From assembly GCF_963082655.1 (NCBI RefSeq), contig NC_081552.1:55330286-55394285 (forward strand): DNA of 64,000 bases, read 5' to 3'. The notes beneath the pieces are model-generated. The model was not told where the DNA came from. It was given only the letters and a program-made list of their open reading frames with translations, and made no database searches. The position numbers and the translations under genes were made by a program. Positions 1 to 11,055 of this stretch are shown in pieces (position 1 is the first letter of the stretch; every line of letters starts with the position of its first letter). The DNA is from Stomoxys calcitrans. Taxonomy: Eukaryota > Arthropoda > Insecta > Diptera > Muscidae.

Positions 1-2225
1 ATTATTAGTCTACCATGCATACAGTTTTGAATATTTTCTTATCTTGAAAAGTGATTTATGGCTCGAATGACGAAACACATAATTTTTTGATTATTTGAAA
101 GAAACGAACTAGTGTAAGGAGTTAATCCGAGGCGTATCGGCGAACTGCTACAACAAATCATATTTTTTTGGGAATTTGATATTTTAAAATTTGTGAACAG
201 GGCGAACAAGTTCGATTCGTCGTGACATTAAAAGTTTGTGGGTAAATTTGTTTGGGCCAATCAGAGCAAGAAGAAGGATGTTTATTAATTTCGTGTGAAA
301 AACAAAACAAATTTAAAAATGTTCAAAATTCCTATTAGCCCCAGAGGCTATACCCCAAAAACCGTCAAGATGGAAGGTTTACCGTCACATAGTCCTTTCG
401 ACATTCTTGACTACAATTGGAGCTTGAAATGGCAAATTGGAGGGAACTTTTCCAGCTCGCCTGGCCCCAAATATTGTCATGCATGATAACACCTTATCTT
501 CTTCATTCTAATGTCTGGCATTGTACTGCGTTCTTCAGCTCTTTTTGAATCACTTTCGGGGGCGACACATGAACCTAAGTTCCCTGAGTGAAGCTGAGGC
601 GATTGAGGTTGTTAGACGCGTACCATTATATTACCTAACATAACCATAACAGCAGCAAACACAAAAATTAATTAATAAAATATTTATTTTCAAGTTCATA
701 TTTTTATAAGGCGAATTAAAAAATGAATTGACACATCAAGTTCCATCTGCTGTGCTGATGTGGCCACCTTCAAGGTGTATATAATAGGGAAGTCGCATCG
801 GCGAATTGCTACGACAAAGCTTCTTTTTTGGGAACTTGATATGTCAAAATTTCTAAGCAAGATGAATAAAATTCTATTCGTCGTGACATGTCAAATTTGG
901 GGCAAATTTGCTTCGACCAATCAGAGCAAGAAGTTTATTCATTTTTAAGAGTCAAGTATGAAAAAACAAATTTGAAAATGTACAAAATTCCCATTAGCTC
1001 CAATGGCTTAACCCACAAAACCACCATGATGGCATGTTTAAATTATTGTAGAGGTAGATAGCTACCAAGTGAAGGTGGTCAAAAGGCTCAAATAGGAAGA
1101 TTGTGACTAGAGCCCAATCAGATCATTTAAAGAGCACAATTAAAGTTTCTTGGCTACGAGGATGACGTTGTCATTATAGTGCGTGCCAATGGGCTTGATG
1201 TATCCCCCGAAAGATAAAGTTTGTTCTATTCACCAACATGAGGTAACTTAGTGTGTTCATAGGGGATCTTTCCTAGACGGTGTAAAGCTATCGCTCAGAA
1301 CTTTGACGTCGCGCAGGACAAATGACGGACATACGTTTGACTTGTGAGGAAGAGGAGGAGTTGCGTGATTATTTGCAGGATTATGACTAAACGAACCACT
1401 TTTTTATGTCTAAATTATTTTCAGGTACATATTCCTTGCGCCATTCTTGACTACTATAGCTTTAAATGGTTGTTGTTGTTGTTGTAGCAGTGTGTTAAAC
1501 ACTGAGACTAAAGCCCTTGCCGATGAAGAACTCCATCGGGTCAATCCGGTGCGTACAACCGGCTGCCATGGGATTGCTTTAAATGGTAAATTGGAGGGAA
1601 TTCTCCAGCCCGCCTGGCCGCCGTTTTGTCATGCATGTCGGCGCCTTCTTCATTCTACATAACATAACAAGTTCTATCAGCTCAGCTGATGCGGCCACCT
1701 TATAAATACGCCTTCTTCATTCTAGTGTCTGACATTGTACTGACGTAAATCTTATCCATGTTCTTTTGCGGTTTTTGAATATTTTTGGTGGCGACACAAT
1801 GGATCTAAGTTCCCTGAGTGAAGCTTACAGCGATTGAGGTTCTTAGTCACGTGCCTAAGTTTCAGAACCATAACAGCAGAAAACACAAAAATCAATTTAA
1901 GAAATATTTATTTTCAAGTCTATATTTTTGTAATTAATTGACATAACAAGTTCTATCAGCTGGGCTGATGCGGCCACCTTATAAATACGCCTTGGCCACC
2001 TTATTAAATACGGCTTGAGTTAAGAAAGTAAAGATTTAACCAAGGCGTATTTAATAAGGTAACCGCATCTGCACAGCTAATGGAACTTGATATACAATTC
2101 ATTTTTGAATTGGCCTTATAAAAATATTAACTTCGAAATAAATATTTAAATATTTTATAATTTGATTTTTGTGTTTACTGCTGTTATGGTTCCTAAACTT
2201 AGGTAATATAATGGTACGCGTCTTA
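1..2225. repeat. Diverged repeat F: two direct units and an inverted piece
   Basis: A unit starting near 131 (CATCGGCGAA-like, then a T run and GGGAA.TTGATAT) recurs from about 791. A later part (TTCTTCATTCTA..TCT..CATTGTACTG, then AAGTTCCCTGAGTGAAGCT) occurs at 498-590 and again at 1707-1830. The segment 2035-2225 is a reverse-complement copy of about 606-770 and 1850-2000, ending in the motif GCTGATG.GGCCACCTT. The units are well diverged, with no ORF of substance. Family unknown; the inverted ends suggest an old DNA transposon. Confidence 0.6.
1470..1575 (-). mobile_element. SINE-like short retroposon with (CAA)n tail, intact insertion
   Basis: This is a 106-bp copy flanked by a perfect 11-bp direct repeat, GCTTTAAATGG (1459-1469 and 1576-1586). 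Read on the minus strand it begins at CCCATGGCAGCC, passes GGATTGACCCGATGG and CTTCATCGGCAAGGGCT, and ends in (CAA)n. A simple-sequence tail plus a target duplication of this size fits target-primed retroposition. The related unit at 398-485 shows the empty site. GATTGACCC loosely resembles a pol III B box, but I see no convincing A box at the right distance, so tRNA ancestry is open. Confidence 0.75.
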
Positions 2226-2675
2226 CATGGACCTTCTATGGGTCCAGAACTATTTTCCCACTGAATGCGGCTTATGCGTGTGAGGATTGTTGGCGATGGC
2301 CAGCTGGAAGGTACGTACTCTAGCTGTGTAGAAGTGGATCCTCAAGAGTCATATGTATAGGTATTAGGGTATATTACATCTGCTGTACTTAAAATAGTCT
2401 AAAGGTCTGTTTATGCTCTTGACAATGTGCCGTCAATGTAGAAACAAGTAGAAATTTTCGGCAACGGTATCGATAACGAAAAATTCGCTTAGGACAAATG
2501 TCAATACATTTCTTATGGTAACGAAAAATTCGCCAGAGATGCACACTGCCATTAAACCTATACCATTTAGGCTTTAGATTTATTTATTTTAACATGTTAT
2601 CGAAGTCATTCAGCCCATTTAAGAATTAAAATTTTAACACACAATGATATCATAACTACCAATAAATAATAACAA
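2226..2675. other. No recognisable feature
   Basis: AT-rich sequence without a plausible exon, RNA gene or known repeat that I can identify. Confidence 0.5.
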
Positions 2676-3928
2676 TAAATGCTAAGTTTGGCCGGGCCGA
2701 ATCTTATATACCCTTCACCATGGCTCGCATTTGTCGAGTTCTTTGCGCGGTATCTCTTTTTAGGCAAACAAAGGATAATTAATAAGAACTGTTATGCTAT
2801 CGGAGCTATATCAAGTTATAGACCGGTTCGAACCATAAATTAATTGAATGCTGAACATTGTAGAAATCAATGTGTAATATTTCAGTCCATTCGGATAAGA
2901 ATTGCGCCTTGTAGGGGCTCAAAGAGCAAAAAAGATCGATTCAGATCATATTGGACACGTATATTGAGGGTTATGGGAGAAGCCGGGGTACAAAATTTCT
3001 GCCGAGGCGGATGAGAATAGAGCCCTCTAGAGGCTCAAGAAGTCAAGATCATAGATCGGTGTATATGGCAGCTATATCAGGTTATGTACCGATATGTGAC
3101 ATACTTAGCGCAGTTATTGAAAGTCATAACAAAACACCTTGCGCAAAATTTTAGCCAAATCGGATAAGAATTGCGCCCTATAGCGGCTCAAGAAGTCAAG
3201 ATCCAAGATCGGTTTATATGGCAGATATACCAGGTTGTGAACCCATTTCGACCATAGTTAGGACAGTTGTTGGAAGTGATACCAAAACACCACGTGCAAA
3301 TTTTCCTCCAAATCGGACGACAATTGCGACCTCTAGAGGATCAAGAATTCAAACCCCGAGATTGGTTTATATGGCAGCTGTATCAGGTTATGAACCAATC
3401 TGAAGCGTACTTAACCCAGTTGTTGGAAGTGAGTCCTAAACACCACGTGCAAAATTACAGCCAAATCGGATAAGACTTGCCCCTTCTAAAAGCTCAAGAA
3501 GTCAAGACCCAAGATCGATTTATACGGCAGCTATATCAGGTTATAGACCGATTTGAACCATACTTAACACAGTTGTTGGAAGTGATACCAAAACACCACG
3601 TGCAAAATCAACTGGGACGATAATTGCGCCCTTTGGAGGCTAAAGAAGACAAGATCCAAGATCTGTTTACATAGCAGCTATAACGAAACATGGACCGATA
3701 TGGCCCATTTACAATCCCAACCGACATACACTAATAAAAAGTATTTGTGCAAAATTTCAAGCGCCTAGCTTTATTCCTTTCGAAAGTTAGAGTGCTTTCG
3801 ACAGACAGACGGACGGACATGGCTAATTCGACTTAAAATGTCATGGGGTCTTTGAAGCATATTTCGAGGGTTTACAAACAGAATGACAAAATTAGTATAC
3901 CCCCATCCTATGGTGGAGGGTATAAAAA
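2676..3928 (-). mobile_element. DINE-1-like element, subfamily A, near full length
   Basis: The 3' hairpin (GTTTGGCCGGGCCGAATC) is at the left and the 5' block (CATCCTATGGTGGAGGGTATA) at 3903-3923. Between them lie about six imperfect units of some 130-160 bp carrying 'ctcaagaagtcaagatc' and 'ggcagctatatcagg', and then the GTCC-type run with 'cggacatggcta'. Short open frames across the units are by-products of the repeats. There is no transposition protein. Confidence 0.8.
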
Positions 3929-4184
3929 TAAAAATTACTTAACAGTTTAAACGTACATAGAAATCATAGCTACTCATAATAACAATAAATTGTTAAAAAA
4001 ATACACAGAAATAATAGAATGGGACAAGCAGGCTTCTTTTAAATTTCTTCTACAATTTAAGACCAATGTGATTATCAGGCCTGTTCCGATTTTCGATAAC
4101 GCAAAACGAAAAAATTTATTTGCTTTATTTCTTGCAAACCTTGTAACGTCTGTGTTTGAATGTATACTAATAAATAAATCTTTT

Positions 4185-4665
4185 ATCAGCTTAAGACCCT
4201 TAATTGGCATATCGCTCTATATGACAGCTATATCTAAATACAGTCCGATTTTGCTCAATTTTGAAACAGTGAAACAGTGAGTTGTTTTAAGCCTCCCGGC
4301 ATCTGACCCAAATATGGTAATGATCGGACTGTATTAAGATATAGCTGTCATATAGAGCGATATGAGTCAGATCACACTATATAGATATAGCTGTAATAAA
4401 GACCGATCTTCCGATTTAGGGTCTTAATCCCATAAAAAACAGATTTATTGTCTGAAAATGTTACTTGTATATGAGTACTCGGGACCTAAATAAAATATGA
4501 TTGAGACCAGCCTCTATTAAGATGTAGCTACGGATATAGTAGTGAGTTATAATAAACTAGGATGATTATTATATCCATATAAAACGATCGCTCGATTTAA
4601 AATCTTGGCCTTATAAAAAGCGCAATTATTATCCGATTTCGTTGAAATTAATGCCGAACTTCATG
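4185..4665. repeat. DINE-1-like remnants, subfamily B units
   Basis: Fragments of B units (CAGTGAGTTGTTTTAAGCCTC, 'agctgtcatatagagcgat', 'ttatccgatttcg') occur in mixed order without either element end. They lie just upstream of the first visible reductase exon. The stretch 3929-4184 holds nothing I recognise. Confidence 0.6.
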
Positions 4666-4912
4666 CCTTTTTACTTTTTTTTGTTTTGTCATAAAAGATA
4701 TCATAAGTGATTAGAAAGCATATCATTGGTGATAAGGAAATTTTTATCATAGCTACAAAACACCCTTTTTAACGTTGAAATACTTTAGCTTACTTAAGCT
4801 TTTACCAGCGAATGGCAGCCTTTCTGTTATAGTCTTACCGATATTTAGGTAGGTTATAAGACAGAAATTTTAAACTAATTGTTTCTATGCTATGCATTAT
4901 GTTTTATTTCAG

Positions 4913-5055
4913 AGTCCCAAGGGTGAAGTAGCCCAAGCTGTAAAAGATGCCATTGATATTGGTTATCGTCACATTGACTGTGCCCATGTCTATCAAAACG
5001 AACATGAGGTGGGCGAAGGTATTGAGGCTAAAATTAATGAAGGTGTGGTAAAACG
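4913..5055 (+). CDS. Aldo-keto reductase (AKR1B-like), internal exon 2
   Basis: This exon encodes 47 residues plus two bases of an Arg codon. It lies between a polypyrimidine tract ending TTTCAG and a GTAAGT donor. It begins [10 protein letters not shown] and contains [14 protein letters not shown], the family signature that carries the catalytic Asp and Tyr. Counting from the first Ser, these are residues 22 and 27, which correspond to Asp43 and Tyr48 of human AKR1B1 (a constant offset of 21). Enzymes of this family reduce aldehydes and ketones with NADPH in the cytosol and fold as a TIM barrel. The first coding exon, expected to end in a sequence like LGTWK, is not visible upstream in this window, so the gene is cut at its 5' side. 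No promoter is present. Confidence 0.93.
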
Positions 5056-5133
5056 GTAAGTAAACAACACAATTAATAAATAAACACTTCAATAATAATA
5101 ATTGAATTTATATTATCTTTCAAATTCAATCAG

Positions 5134-5617
5134 TGAGAATCTCTTCATTACGAGTAAATTATGGAATACCTATCACAGTCCTGCCTTGGTGCGTGGTGCT
5201 TGTGAGACCACCTTGAAAAATTTGAAATTATCCTATATCGATATGTACCTGATTCACTGGCCCATGGGCTACAAGGAAGGCGGTGAATTGTTTCCCGTCG
5301 ATGCCAATGGCAAAACTGCTTACTCCGACGCTGATTATGTTGATACCTGGAAGGAAATGGAAAAATTGGTTCAAGATGGTTTGGTTAAATCCATTGGTGT
5401 TTCGAACTTCAATAAGAAACAAATTGAACGTGTATTGGCTGTAGCCACCATACCACCAGCAAACAATCAAGTTGAATGCCATCCCTATTTGACACAAAAG
5501 AAATTAATGGAATTTTGCAAATCGAAAAACATAGCCATTACTGCTTATAGCCCTTTGGGTTCACCCAATCGTCCAATGGCTCAACCAGGCGAGCCTGTGT
5601 TGATGGAAGATCCTAAG
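5134..5617 (+). CDS. Aldo-keto reductase (AKR1B-like), main catalytic exon 3
   Basis: The exon follows a 78-bp intron (5056-5133). Its first base completes the split Arg codon, and it then encodes 161 residues up to the GTAATA donor after DPK. It holds the catalytic Lys in ITSKLW (residue 56 of the partial protein, Lys77 in AKR1B1) and the catalytic His in LIHWP (residue 89, His110). It also holds the NADPH-contacting stretches VSNFN and NNQVECHPY and the TAYSPLGS strand. The spacing of all four catalytic residues matches the family exactly, so I expect an active enzyme. An ORF reading starts at an ATG at 5102, but that ATG lies in the intron and is not the real start. The following intron is 6.3 kb long and full of repeats. 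The closest relatives by memory are the Drosophila CG6084-type reductases; I did not confirm orthology. Confidence 0.95.
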
Positions 5618-6331
5618 GTAATATAATTAATAAAATATTTTGATGTTTAGTTTAGTAAGAGAACTGTAATTTAGAAAGGTTTGCATATTGTGAGAAATTC
5701 TTGACGTTTTCAGTATAAGGACTATGCATTGTCATGCTTGAAATACAAAGCTTTAAAGAAGTAGTGCCTCTAGTATCTTGACTATTGGCGGGAAAGCCGG
5801 TCTCTACGCACTGCTTTAACTTGAATCCTTCGATGGCTTCAGTATCGAAATCACTCCGAGAATAACTAGACTGCTCAGAGAAAGCTTCAGGAAACTTTTG
5901 GAAGCTAAACTACCAGCTAATCCAATTGTTTACACATCATGGTTTAGAATAAATGCCTAGCCCATCATAAAGGGTGAGAAAAAGATATGTGGGTGCCAAC
6001 GCAAAGAAAAAGTATGAAAAATGTAAAATATAAGCAGAAATTACGAACCTAATTTTTGTACATGGTATATCCCTTCTCAGAATTTCTTTGCGGCTGTCGA
6101 TATGCCACAGACCTCTGCCTCAAAAACGTACACTCGTCCGGCAGACTCAACGACTTACCCAAGTTGAGAATCAATCAGTCAATCAAATTAATTTACGTAC
6201 ACATGCGTCAAGCAAATAAAATGCCTATAGTCATCTAATCATCATTAATGTATGCATATTTACTTACTGTTTTGGCACTAAACTTCTATGGAATATAGAT
6301 TTTTAGTGCCAAAAAATAAATAAACTTCAAT
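5618..6331 (+). other. Reductase intron, no recognisable feature
   Basis: Unique-looking intron sequence after the exon 3 donor. The short ORF at 6056-6238 has no recognisable domain and no splice context. Confidence 0.5.
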
Positions 6332-6392
6332 GTATTGTCCCGATGGAGTCCTTTATCGGCAAGGGCTGCCGCCTCAGTGTACAACACACTTC

Positions 6393-6423
<31 letters not shown>

Positions 6424-6424
6424 G
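6332..6424 (+). mobile_element. SINE-like retroposon, 5'-truncated, (CAA)n tail
   Basis: It has CCCGATGGAGTCC, ATCGGCAAGGGCTGCCGCCT, then a CAA run of about nine units. A 13-bp direct repeat, TGGAATATAGATT, lies at 6289-6301 and 6425-6437. The space between the first repeat and the SINE body holds about 30 extra bases that form a hairpin with sequence before the repeat. The element lacks the CCATGGCAGCC head. Confidence 0.65.
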
Positions 6425-6439
6425 TGGAATATAGATTAT

Positions 6440-6890
6440 TACCATGAGAAGGCTGAAAGACCTAAAAATTGTCGGAAATTCATATCAAGAAAGTTAACAT
6501 AAAGAAAGCCCATCATAATTTTTGTGAAACCAAAAAAGTTTTACATGGCCTTTGTACTCTGTTATATGCGAAAATTGCTTTCAATCGTCGATTCACGCTT
6601 TAAACCAGAATTTGCGTGGCGATTTTCCCTATATAGTCTCATTCTTCTCATAAAGTAACATGAAATCTTCTGTTTTTGGATACTTTTATCGAGTAATCCT
6701 CGTTTTGGTCTATCAGATTCATGCCAGATTCTTTTGCGTGTGTTAAAAGCTCTTAACTATAACTTCATTATCATTTTCGAACTCTTAAAGCCGTATTGTT
6801 AAGATCTAGGTTAGTTGAAAATAAAATTTGCTTGAATTATGGCACGTTTTTTCCACACTTGGTTCCAAATTATTACTGATTTGCGACCCA
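6440..6890 (+). other. Reductase intron, no recognisable feature
   Basis: I see nothing beyond ordinary AT-rich intron sequence, ending in a short A run and (TA)n at 6891-6910 where the next repeat starts. Confidence 0.5.
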
Positions 6891-6892
6891 AA

Positions 6893-7613
6893 AAAAATAT
6901 ATATATATATATTCTTGATCGTCTTAACATTTTAATTCGATTTAGCCATGTCTGTCCGTCCGTCCGTCTGTAGAAATCACGATAGCGATCGAACGCGTAG
7001 AGCTACCTGCATGATATTTTCCATAGATACTTCTAATTGATATAGGCCGTCGAGGATCGAAAATGGTTCAGAACGGTTCAGATTTGGATATAGCTCCAAT
7101 ATAAAATGGTCTTCGACTTGATTTCTTGAGCTCCTACAAGCTGCAATTAGTATCCGATGGGGTTGAAATAATGCACATAGTGTTCCGTTCCTACTTCCAA
7201 CAATCGTGCCACGTGTGGTCTGAATCGGTCTATGACGTGATATATCTCCCATATAAACCGATCTCCCGATTTGACATCTTGAGTCCCTACAAGCCGCAGT
7301 TGTTAACCGATTGAGCTAACATTTTGTGCGTAGGGTTATGCTATGATTTCCAACAATCATGACAAGTATGGTCCAAATCGGTGCATAACCTGATATAGCT
7401 CCTATATAAACCGATCTCCTGATTTGAAATCTCAAGCCCCTTAAAGCCACACTTTTTTCCAATGGGGCTGAAATTTTGTACGTAGTGTTCTATTACGACT
7501 TTCAACAATCGTGTCACGTACGGTCCAAATCCTTTGTGTAAATTTTTAGCAGAATCCCTGGTGGTGAGTTTGCAAAATTCGCCCGGCTGAACTTAGCACG
7601 CTTTTACTTTGTT
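6893..7613 (+). mobile_element. DINE-1-like element, subfamily A, 5'-truncated
   Basis: It starts within the TA run (TATATATTCTTGATCGTC), has GTCTGTCCGTCCGTCC, about three A units on this strand, and ends with the hairpin and AACTTAGCACGCTTTTACTT at 7585-7606. The tip of the 5' block is missing. Confidence 0.75.
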
Positions 7614-8428
7614 CGATTTGGTATGCTCAAGAAGTCAAACCGGGAGGTCGGTCTATATGGAAGCTATATCAGGTTATAGACCGATTCGGACCGTACTTGG
7701 GACAGCTGTTGGAAGTCAAAACAGAACATTAGATGCTAAATTTCAGCCAAATTACACAAAAATTGCAGCTTCCAGGGGCTCAAGAAGTCAAATCGGGAGA
7801 TTGGTTTATAAGGGAGCTATATCTAAATCAAACCCGATATGGCCCATTTGCAATCCCCAATGACCTACATCATTATTAAGTATGTGTGCAAAGTTTCAAG
7901 CGGCTAGCTTTACGCATTTGGCCGCTATCGTGCTTTCGACAAACAGACGGACGGACGGACGGACATGGCTAGTTCGACTCAGAACGTCGAGGCGATCGAT
8001 GATCGGGAGACAACTGGGAGCCAAATCGGACAAAGTCAAATCGGGAGATCGGTTTATATGGGAGCTATATCAGGTTATACCCCTATTCGGACCGTACCTG
8101 GCACAGTTGTTGAAAGTCATAACGGAACACCGCATGCAAAATTTCAGCCAAAAAGTCAAATCGGGAAATCGGTTTTTATGGAAGCTATATCTAAATCTGA
8201 ACCGATATGGCCCATTTCCAATCCCCAACGACCTACATCAATGCTTCTGTGCTTTACGCGTTCGACAGCTATCGTGATTTCGACAGAAAGCGGACGGACA
8301 GGCATGGCTAGATCGAGTCAGAATGTCGAGACGATCAAGAATATATGTGCTATATGGGGATATCGAGATGTTACAAAGAGAATGACTAGATAAATATAAT
8401 CCCATCCTATGGTGGTGGGTATAAAAAT
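7614..8428 (-). mobile_element. DINE-1-like element, subfamily A, opposite orientation
   Basis: It has no 3' hairpin: the copy begins directly in a unit (TATGCTCAAGAAGTCAAACC) only bases after the 3' end of the preceding copy, and ends with the 5' block CATCCTATGGTGGTGGGTATA. An internal jump at about 7985-8040 repeats the GTCC-type region (around 7945 and 8290), so this is a rearranged composite. With its neighbour it makes a tail-to-tail pair. Confidence 0.7.
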
Positions 8429-8559
8429 ACCATTGACTACGGAAAAATATGCACCTTGACATATTTGATGTATACCGATCAGCTTAGAATTACTTTCTGA
8501 TTCCCTTTAGTTATGTTCGTCTGACTTTGCATGTATTCTTGTAATCAGGGTACAGTCGC

Positions 8560-9310
8560 ATTTGTGGTCCGATTGTCCTAACATTTTCTCTTTTTTGGTT
8601 CAAGGACGAACGCTATTGATTTTGAATAAAAATCTGATCAGATATTGATATAACTCCCATATATATCTTTCGTCCGATATGGCCTTTGAAGTAGAGCTGG
8701 CAAACTATCGATAATCGCAACATTCGGTATTTTCGATAGTTTTTATAATAAATATCGATAGTACCAATCTATCGTTAATTTTCCATCACTTATATTTCAA
8801 ACGAAAATGAGAAGTAAAAATCAGGAGATCGATTTATATAGATACAATATCAATGCACAGACCAAATAAAACCAAGGTTAATAAAGTCAGTTGCAAGTCA
8901 TGAGAGAAATCATTGTACAAAATGTAAGCCTAATCGGATGAAAACTGCGCCCTCTATAGGCGCGATGTATCTTAGAGGATACATTCAGTGCCGGATTGCT
9001 AGTTTTTGTTAGATTTGCAAAAAAGTTTACTTTTACGATAGTATCCATAGGAAAAATGTCAATCGATATTTAGTCAAATAATTAAATATCGATAGTGCCA
9101 TCGATATTTTGCCAGCTCTACTTTGAAGGCCGTAGGCGCCACAACTATGGTCCGATCATTATAAATATCTTTACAAAATGAAATGTTTTATTTGACGTCC
9201 CAATACGTGTGCAAATATTCATTAGAATCGGTTCAGATTTAGATATAGCTTCCACATATATCTTTCATCCGATATGGCCTTTTAAGGCTTTAAGGTTTTT
9301 AAGGTTTTTT
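8560..9310 (+). repeat. DINE-1-like remnant, subfamily D, split by a MITE
   Basis: The sequence before 8692 and after 9128 reads as one old element (GATATAACTCCCATATATAT, CATCCGATATGGCCTTT). A similar stretch recurs at 27541-27900. It is interrupted by the element at 8692-9120. Confidence 0.55.
8692..9120. mobile_element. hAT-type MITE with 8-bp target duplication
   Basis: This is a 429-bp element with ends TAGAGCTGGCAAA and TTTTGCCAGCTCTA, followed inward by ATCGATA-rich sequence. It is flanked by a perfect 8-bp direct repeat, CTTTGAAG (8684-8691 and 9121-9128). An 8-bp duplication and a terminal YARNG (here TAGAG) are typical of hAT transposons. The middle (about 8815-8970) contains degenerate DINE-1-like sequence (AGATCGATTTATAT, AACTGCGCCCTCTA) and no transposase. 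Confidence 0.8.
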
Positions 9311-9359
9311 GTTGAATAAACGGAGTGTACTTAAATTTATTTGACTCACTGTATGTGTA

Positions 9360-10170
9360 TCGGCTGTACCCGTGATGCGAGAAGTTGAGACGTCTCTCCA
9401 TCTGAAGGATTACGCGATGGCGGCCTTCTCCAATATTGAGAGGGCATTAAACAACGAGGAGATGGGTCGACAGTCACCGCCCTGACCAGCACGGGGAGAC
9501 AGAACACGGCCAAGATTCTCTTCTGGACACTGTGGATGTGGTGGGCAGTCTGAGGAGGGTTTCAGGAGACAGGGACTGGATTAGGGCTATACTGCGACAC
9601 ACACAACATTTCAGAGAGAGCTATGTGCCATAACGATAGACGCAAAAGAAATTCTGGGAAGGTATTTACACTTTTCGAAATCCATTTTTGGTGCTGATGT
9701 TGTAGCCACATTTGTATGTTGAGGTAGCCGTTCTCGTTCCGGTCCATAGGACCGATCGTCGCGGGAACGTTATGACCATTGGTTTTTAAAAGACGACAAT
9801 AGATCGCCTTGTCACGTCCAGTATCACAGGTACTCAGTATTTAAGCACGATCCGTTGCCGTCCTCTCACTGAAACTCTCCCTTCGATACCGCTTATTGTC
9901 CGCGACTGTAATTGCAGCTACTCCGTATACGATGCATTCCACTAACCGCAACCTGAGCTTCTAGTTATGACGATGAACACCAAACAAATTTTAGCTCAGA
10001 GTTTCAGCTGATGTATGTGTATATGGCGGCCCTCAAGGTCGTGGGCGTGGATTAGCGGATACCGCAGCGCCGTATTGGCGGATACGACAGCGCTTACCTC
10101 TTACTCTCCTCTTGAAATTTCTTGTTATCACATATGTCTCACTTTTTCATTTACTTTTCTCATCAGGTCA
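9360..10170 (+). pseudogene. LOA/R1-like non-LTR retroposon debris, copy 1
   Basis: The stretch 9385-9460 reads ETSLHLKDYAMAAFSNIERALNN, recognisable as the RT block 'AFLDIEGAFNN' of LOA/R1-like elements. About 500 bases further on, 10017-10080 matches the RNase H end (GGCGGCCCTCAAGGTCGTGG). Large internal pieces are lost and the frame is broken. It lies in the reductase intron. Family assignment is from motif memory. Confidence 0.5.
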
Positions 10171-10304
10171 GACTAGCCACCTTTTCTTAGTGGGCTACCC
10201 ATTCAACCTTAAATATTAACAATAAATTCCACAGAGAAATCGTAGCATAGAAGTATGACAGTTTTCTAAACATACATTTCTGGTTTTGAAATATACCGGT
10301 ATGT

Positions 10305-10860
10305 ACATGTTGGAGGAGACGTCTCTACAACTGAAGGAGTACGCGAAGGCGGCTTTTCTGAATATTGAGAGGGCCGACAGTCACCGCCCTGAACCGCACG
10401 GGGGTCCAACTGAGTCTCTATGCTACGTGATAGGGCTATCAACGCGGACTTCGGAGATAATGTAGTCAGAAGGCCGGTGATAAGGGAAACACCTCAAGGG
10501 TGGGGTGTTCTCGGGATCCGCTTTCCCGAGAGGGAGGAATGGGAAGTGAATCCTGTGAAGAGAATGATACCTCGGTCTTAATAGATTGCTCCAAAATGGA
10601 GACAGGGACTGGATTGGAGACAGGGACTGAGATTGCCGGACGAGTGTAATCAGTACACATATGTGGCGGTCCTCAAAACCACGGGTTCTAGGACAGTGAT
10701 GTTGAAGTTCTTGGCGGAATGTGTGGAATCCCTGAATGGCTTCCAGTTTTACGACATAGTGCTGACATGGATTAGCGCACACGACGGCGCCCTATTGGCG
10801 CTTAACCCCTACTATCTTCTTGTAGTTTCTTTTTATCACATACTGACTACCGAGTGAACT
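10305..10860 (+). pseudogene. LOA/R1-like retroposon debris, copy 2 (RT plus RNase H)
   Basis: This repeats the RT block (EETSLQLKEYAKAAFLNIERA). At 10440-10510 it has INADFGDNVVRRPVIR followed by TPQG, the RT 'GTPQGGVLSP' motif with a shift. It then jumps to DCSKMETGTG (the RNase H 'DGSKMETGTGAG' start) and ends with VLKTTGSRTVMLKFLAECVE and LTWISAHDG, a decayed 'WVPGHDG' motif. It is clearly non-functional. Confidence 0.55.
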
Positions 10861-11055
10861 CACCTTTTCTTATCTAAACCTAAACAATGAAGAATAAATT
10901 GTGATAAATTCCACGAAGAAATCACAGTATAGGAGAAAAGCAGATTTCTAAATGTAAATTTTTGCTTTTGAAGTTAGTTCAAACTTCAAATTTTGTCAGC
11001 TGCCACAAAAACGGAACGTAAAATTTTGTTTTCCCTGAATTCTACTTTCCGGTTA

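Noticed and set aside
1..4912. Search for the first coding exon of the reductase
   Set aside because: I found no sequence encoding a LGxGTW-type end followed by a donor in phase 0, so the exon is probably upstream of the window.
5102..5133. ATG at 5102 as the start of a 174-residue reductase
   Set aside because: It lies in the intron before a TCAG acceptor at 5130-5133. The upstream exon at 4913-5055 joins in phase and holds the catalytic Asp and Tyr.
7882..8393. ORFs of 131 and 142 codons, with similar ones at 33630-34182, 44589-45107 and 60150-60413
   Set aside because: They run across DINE-1-like minisatellite units. The same text occurs on either strand in other copies with stops, and there is no domain.
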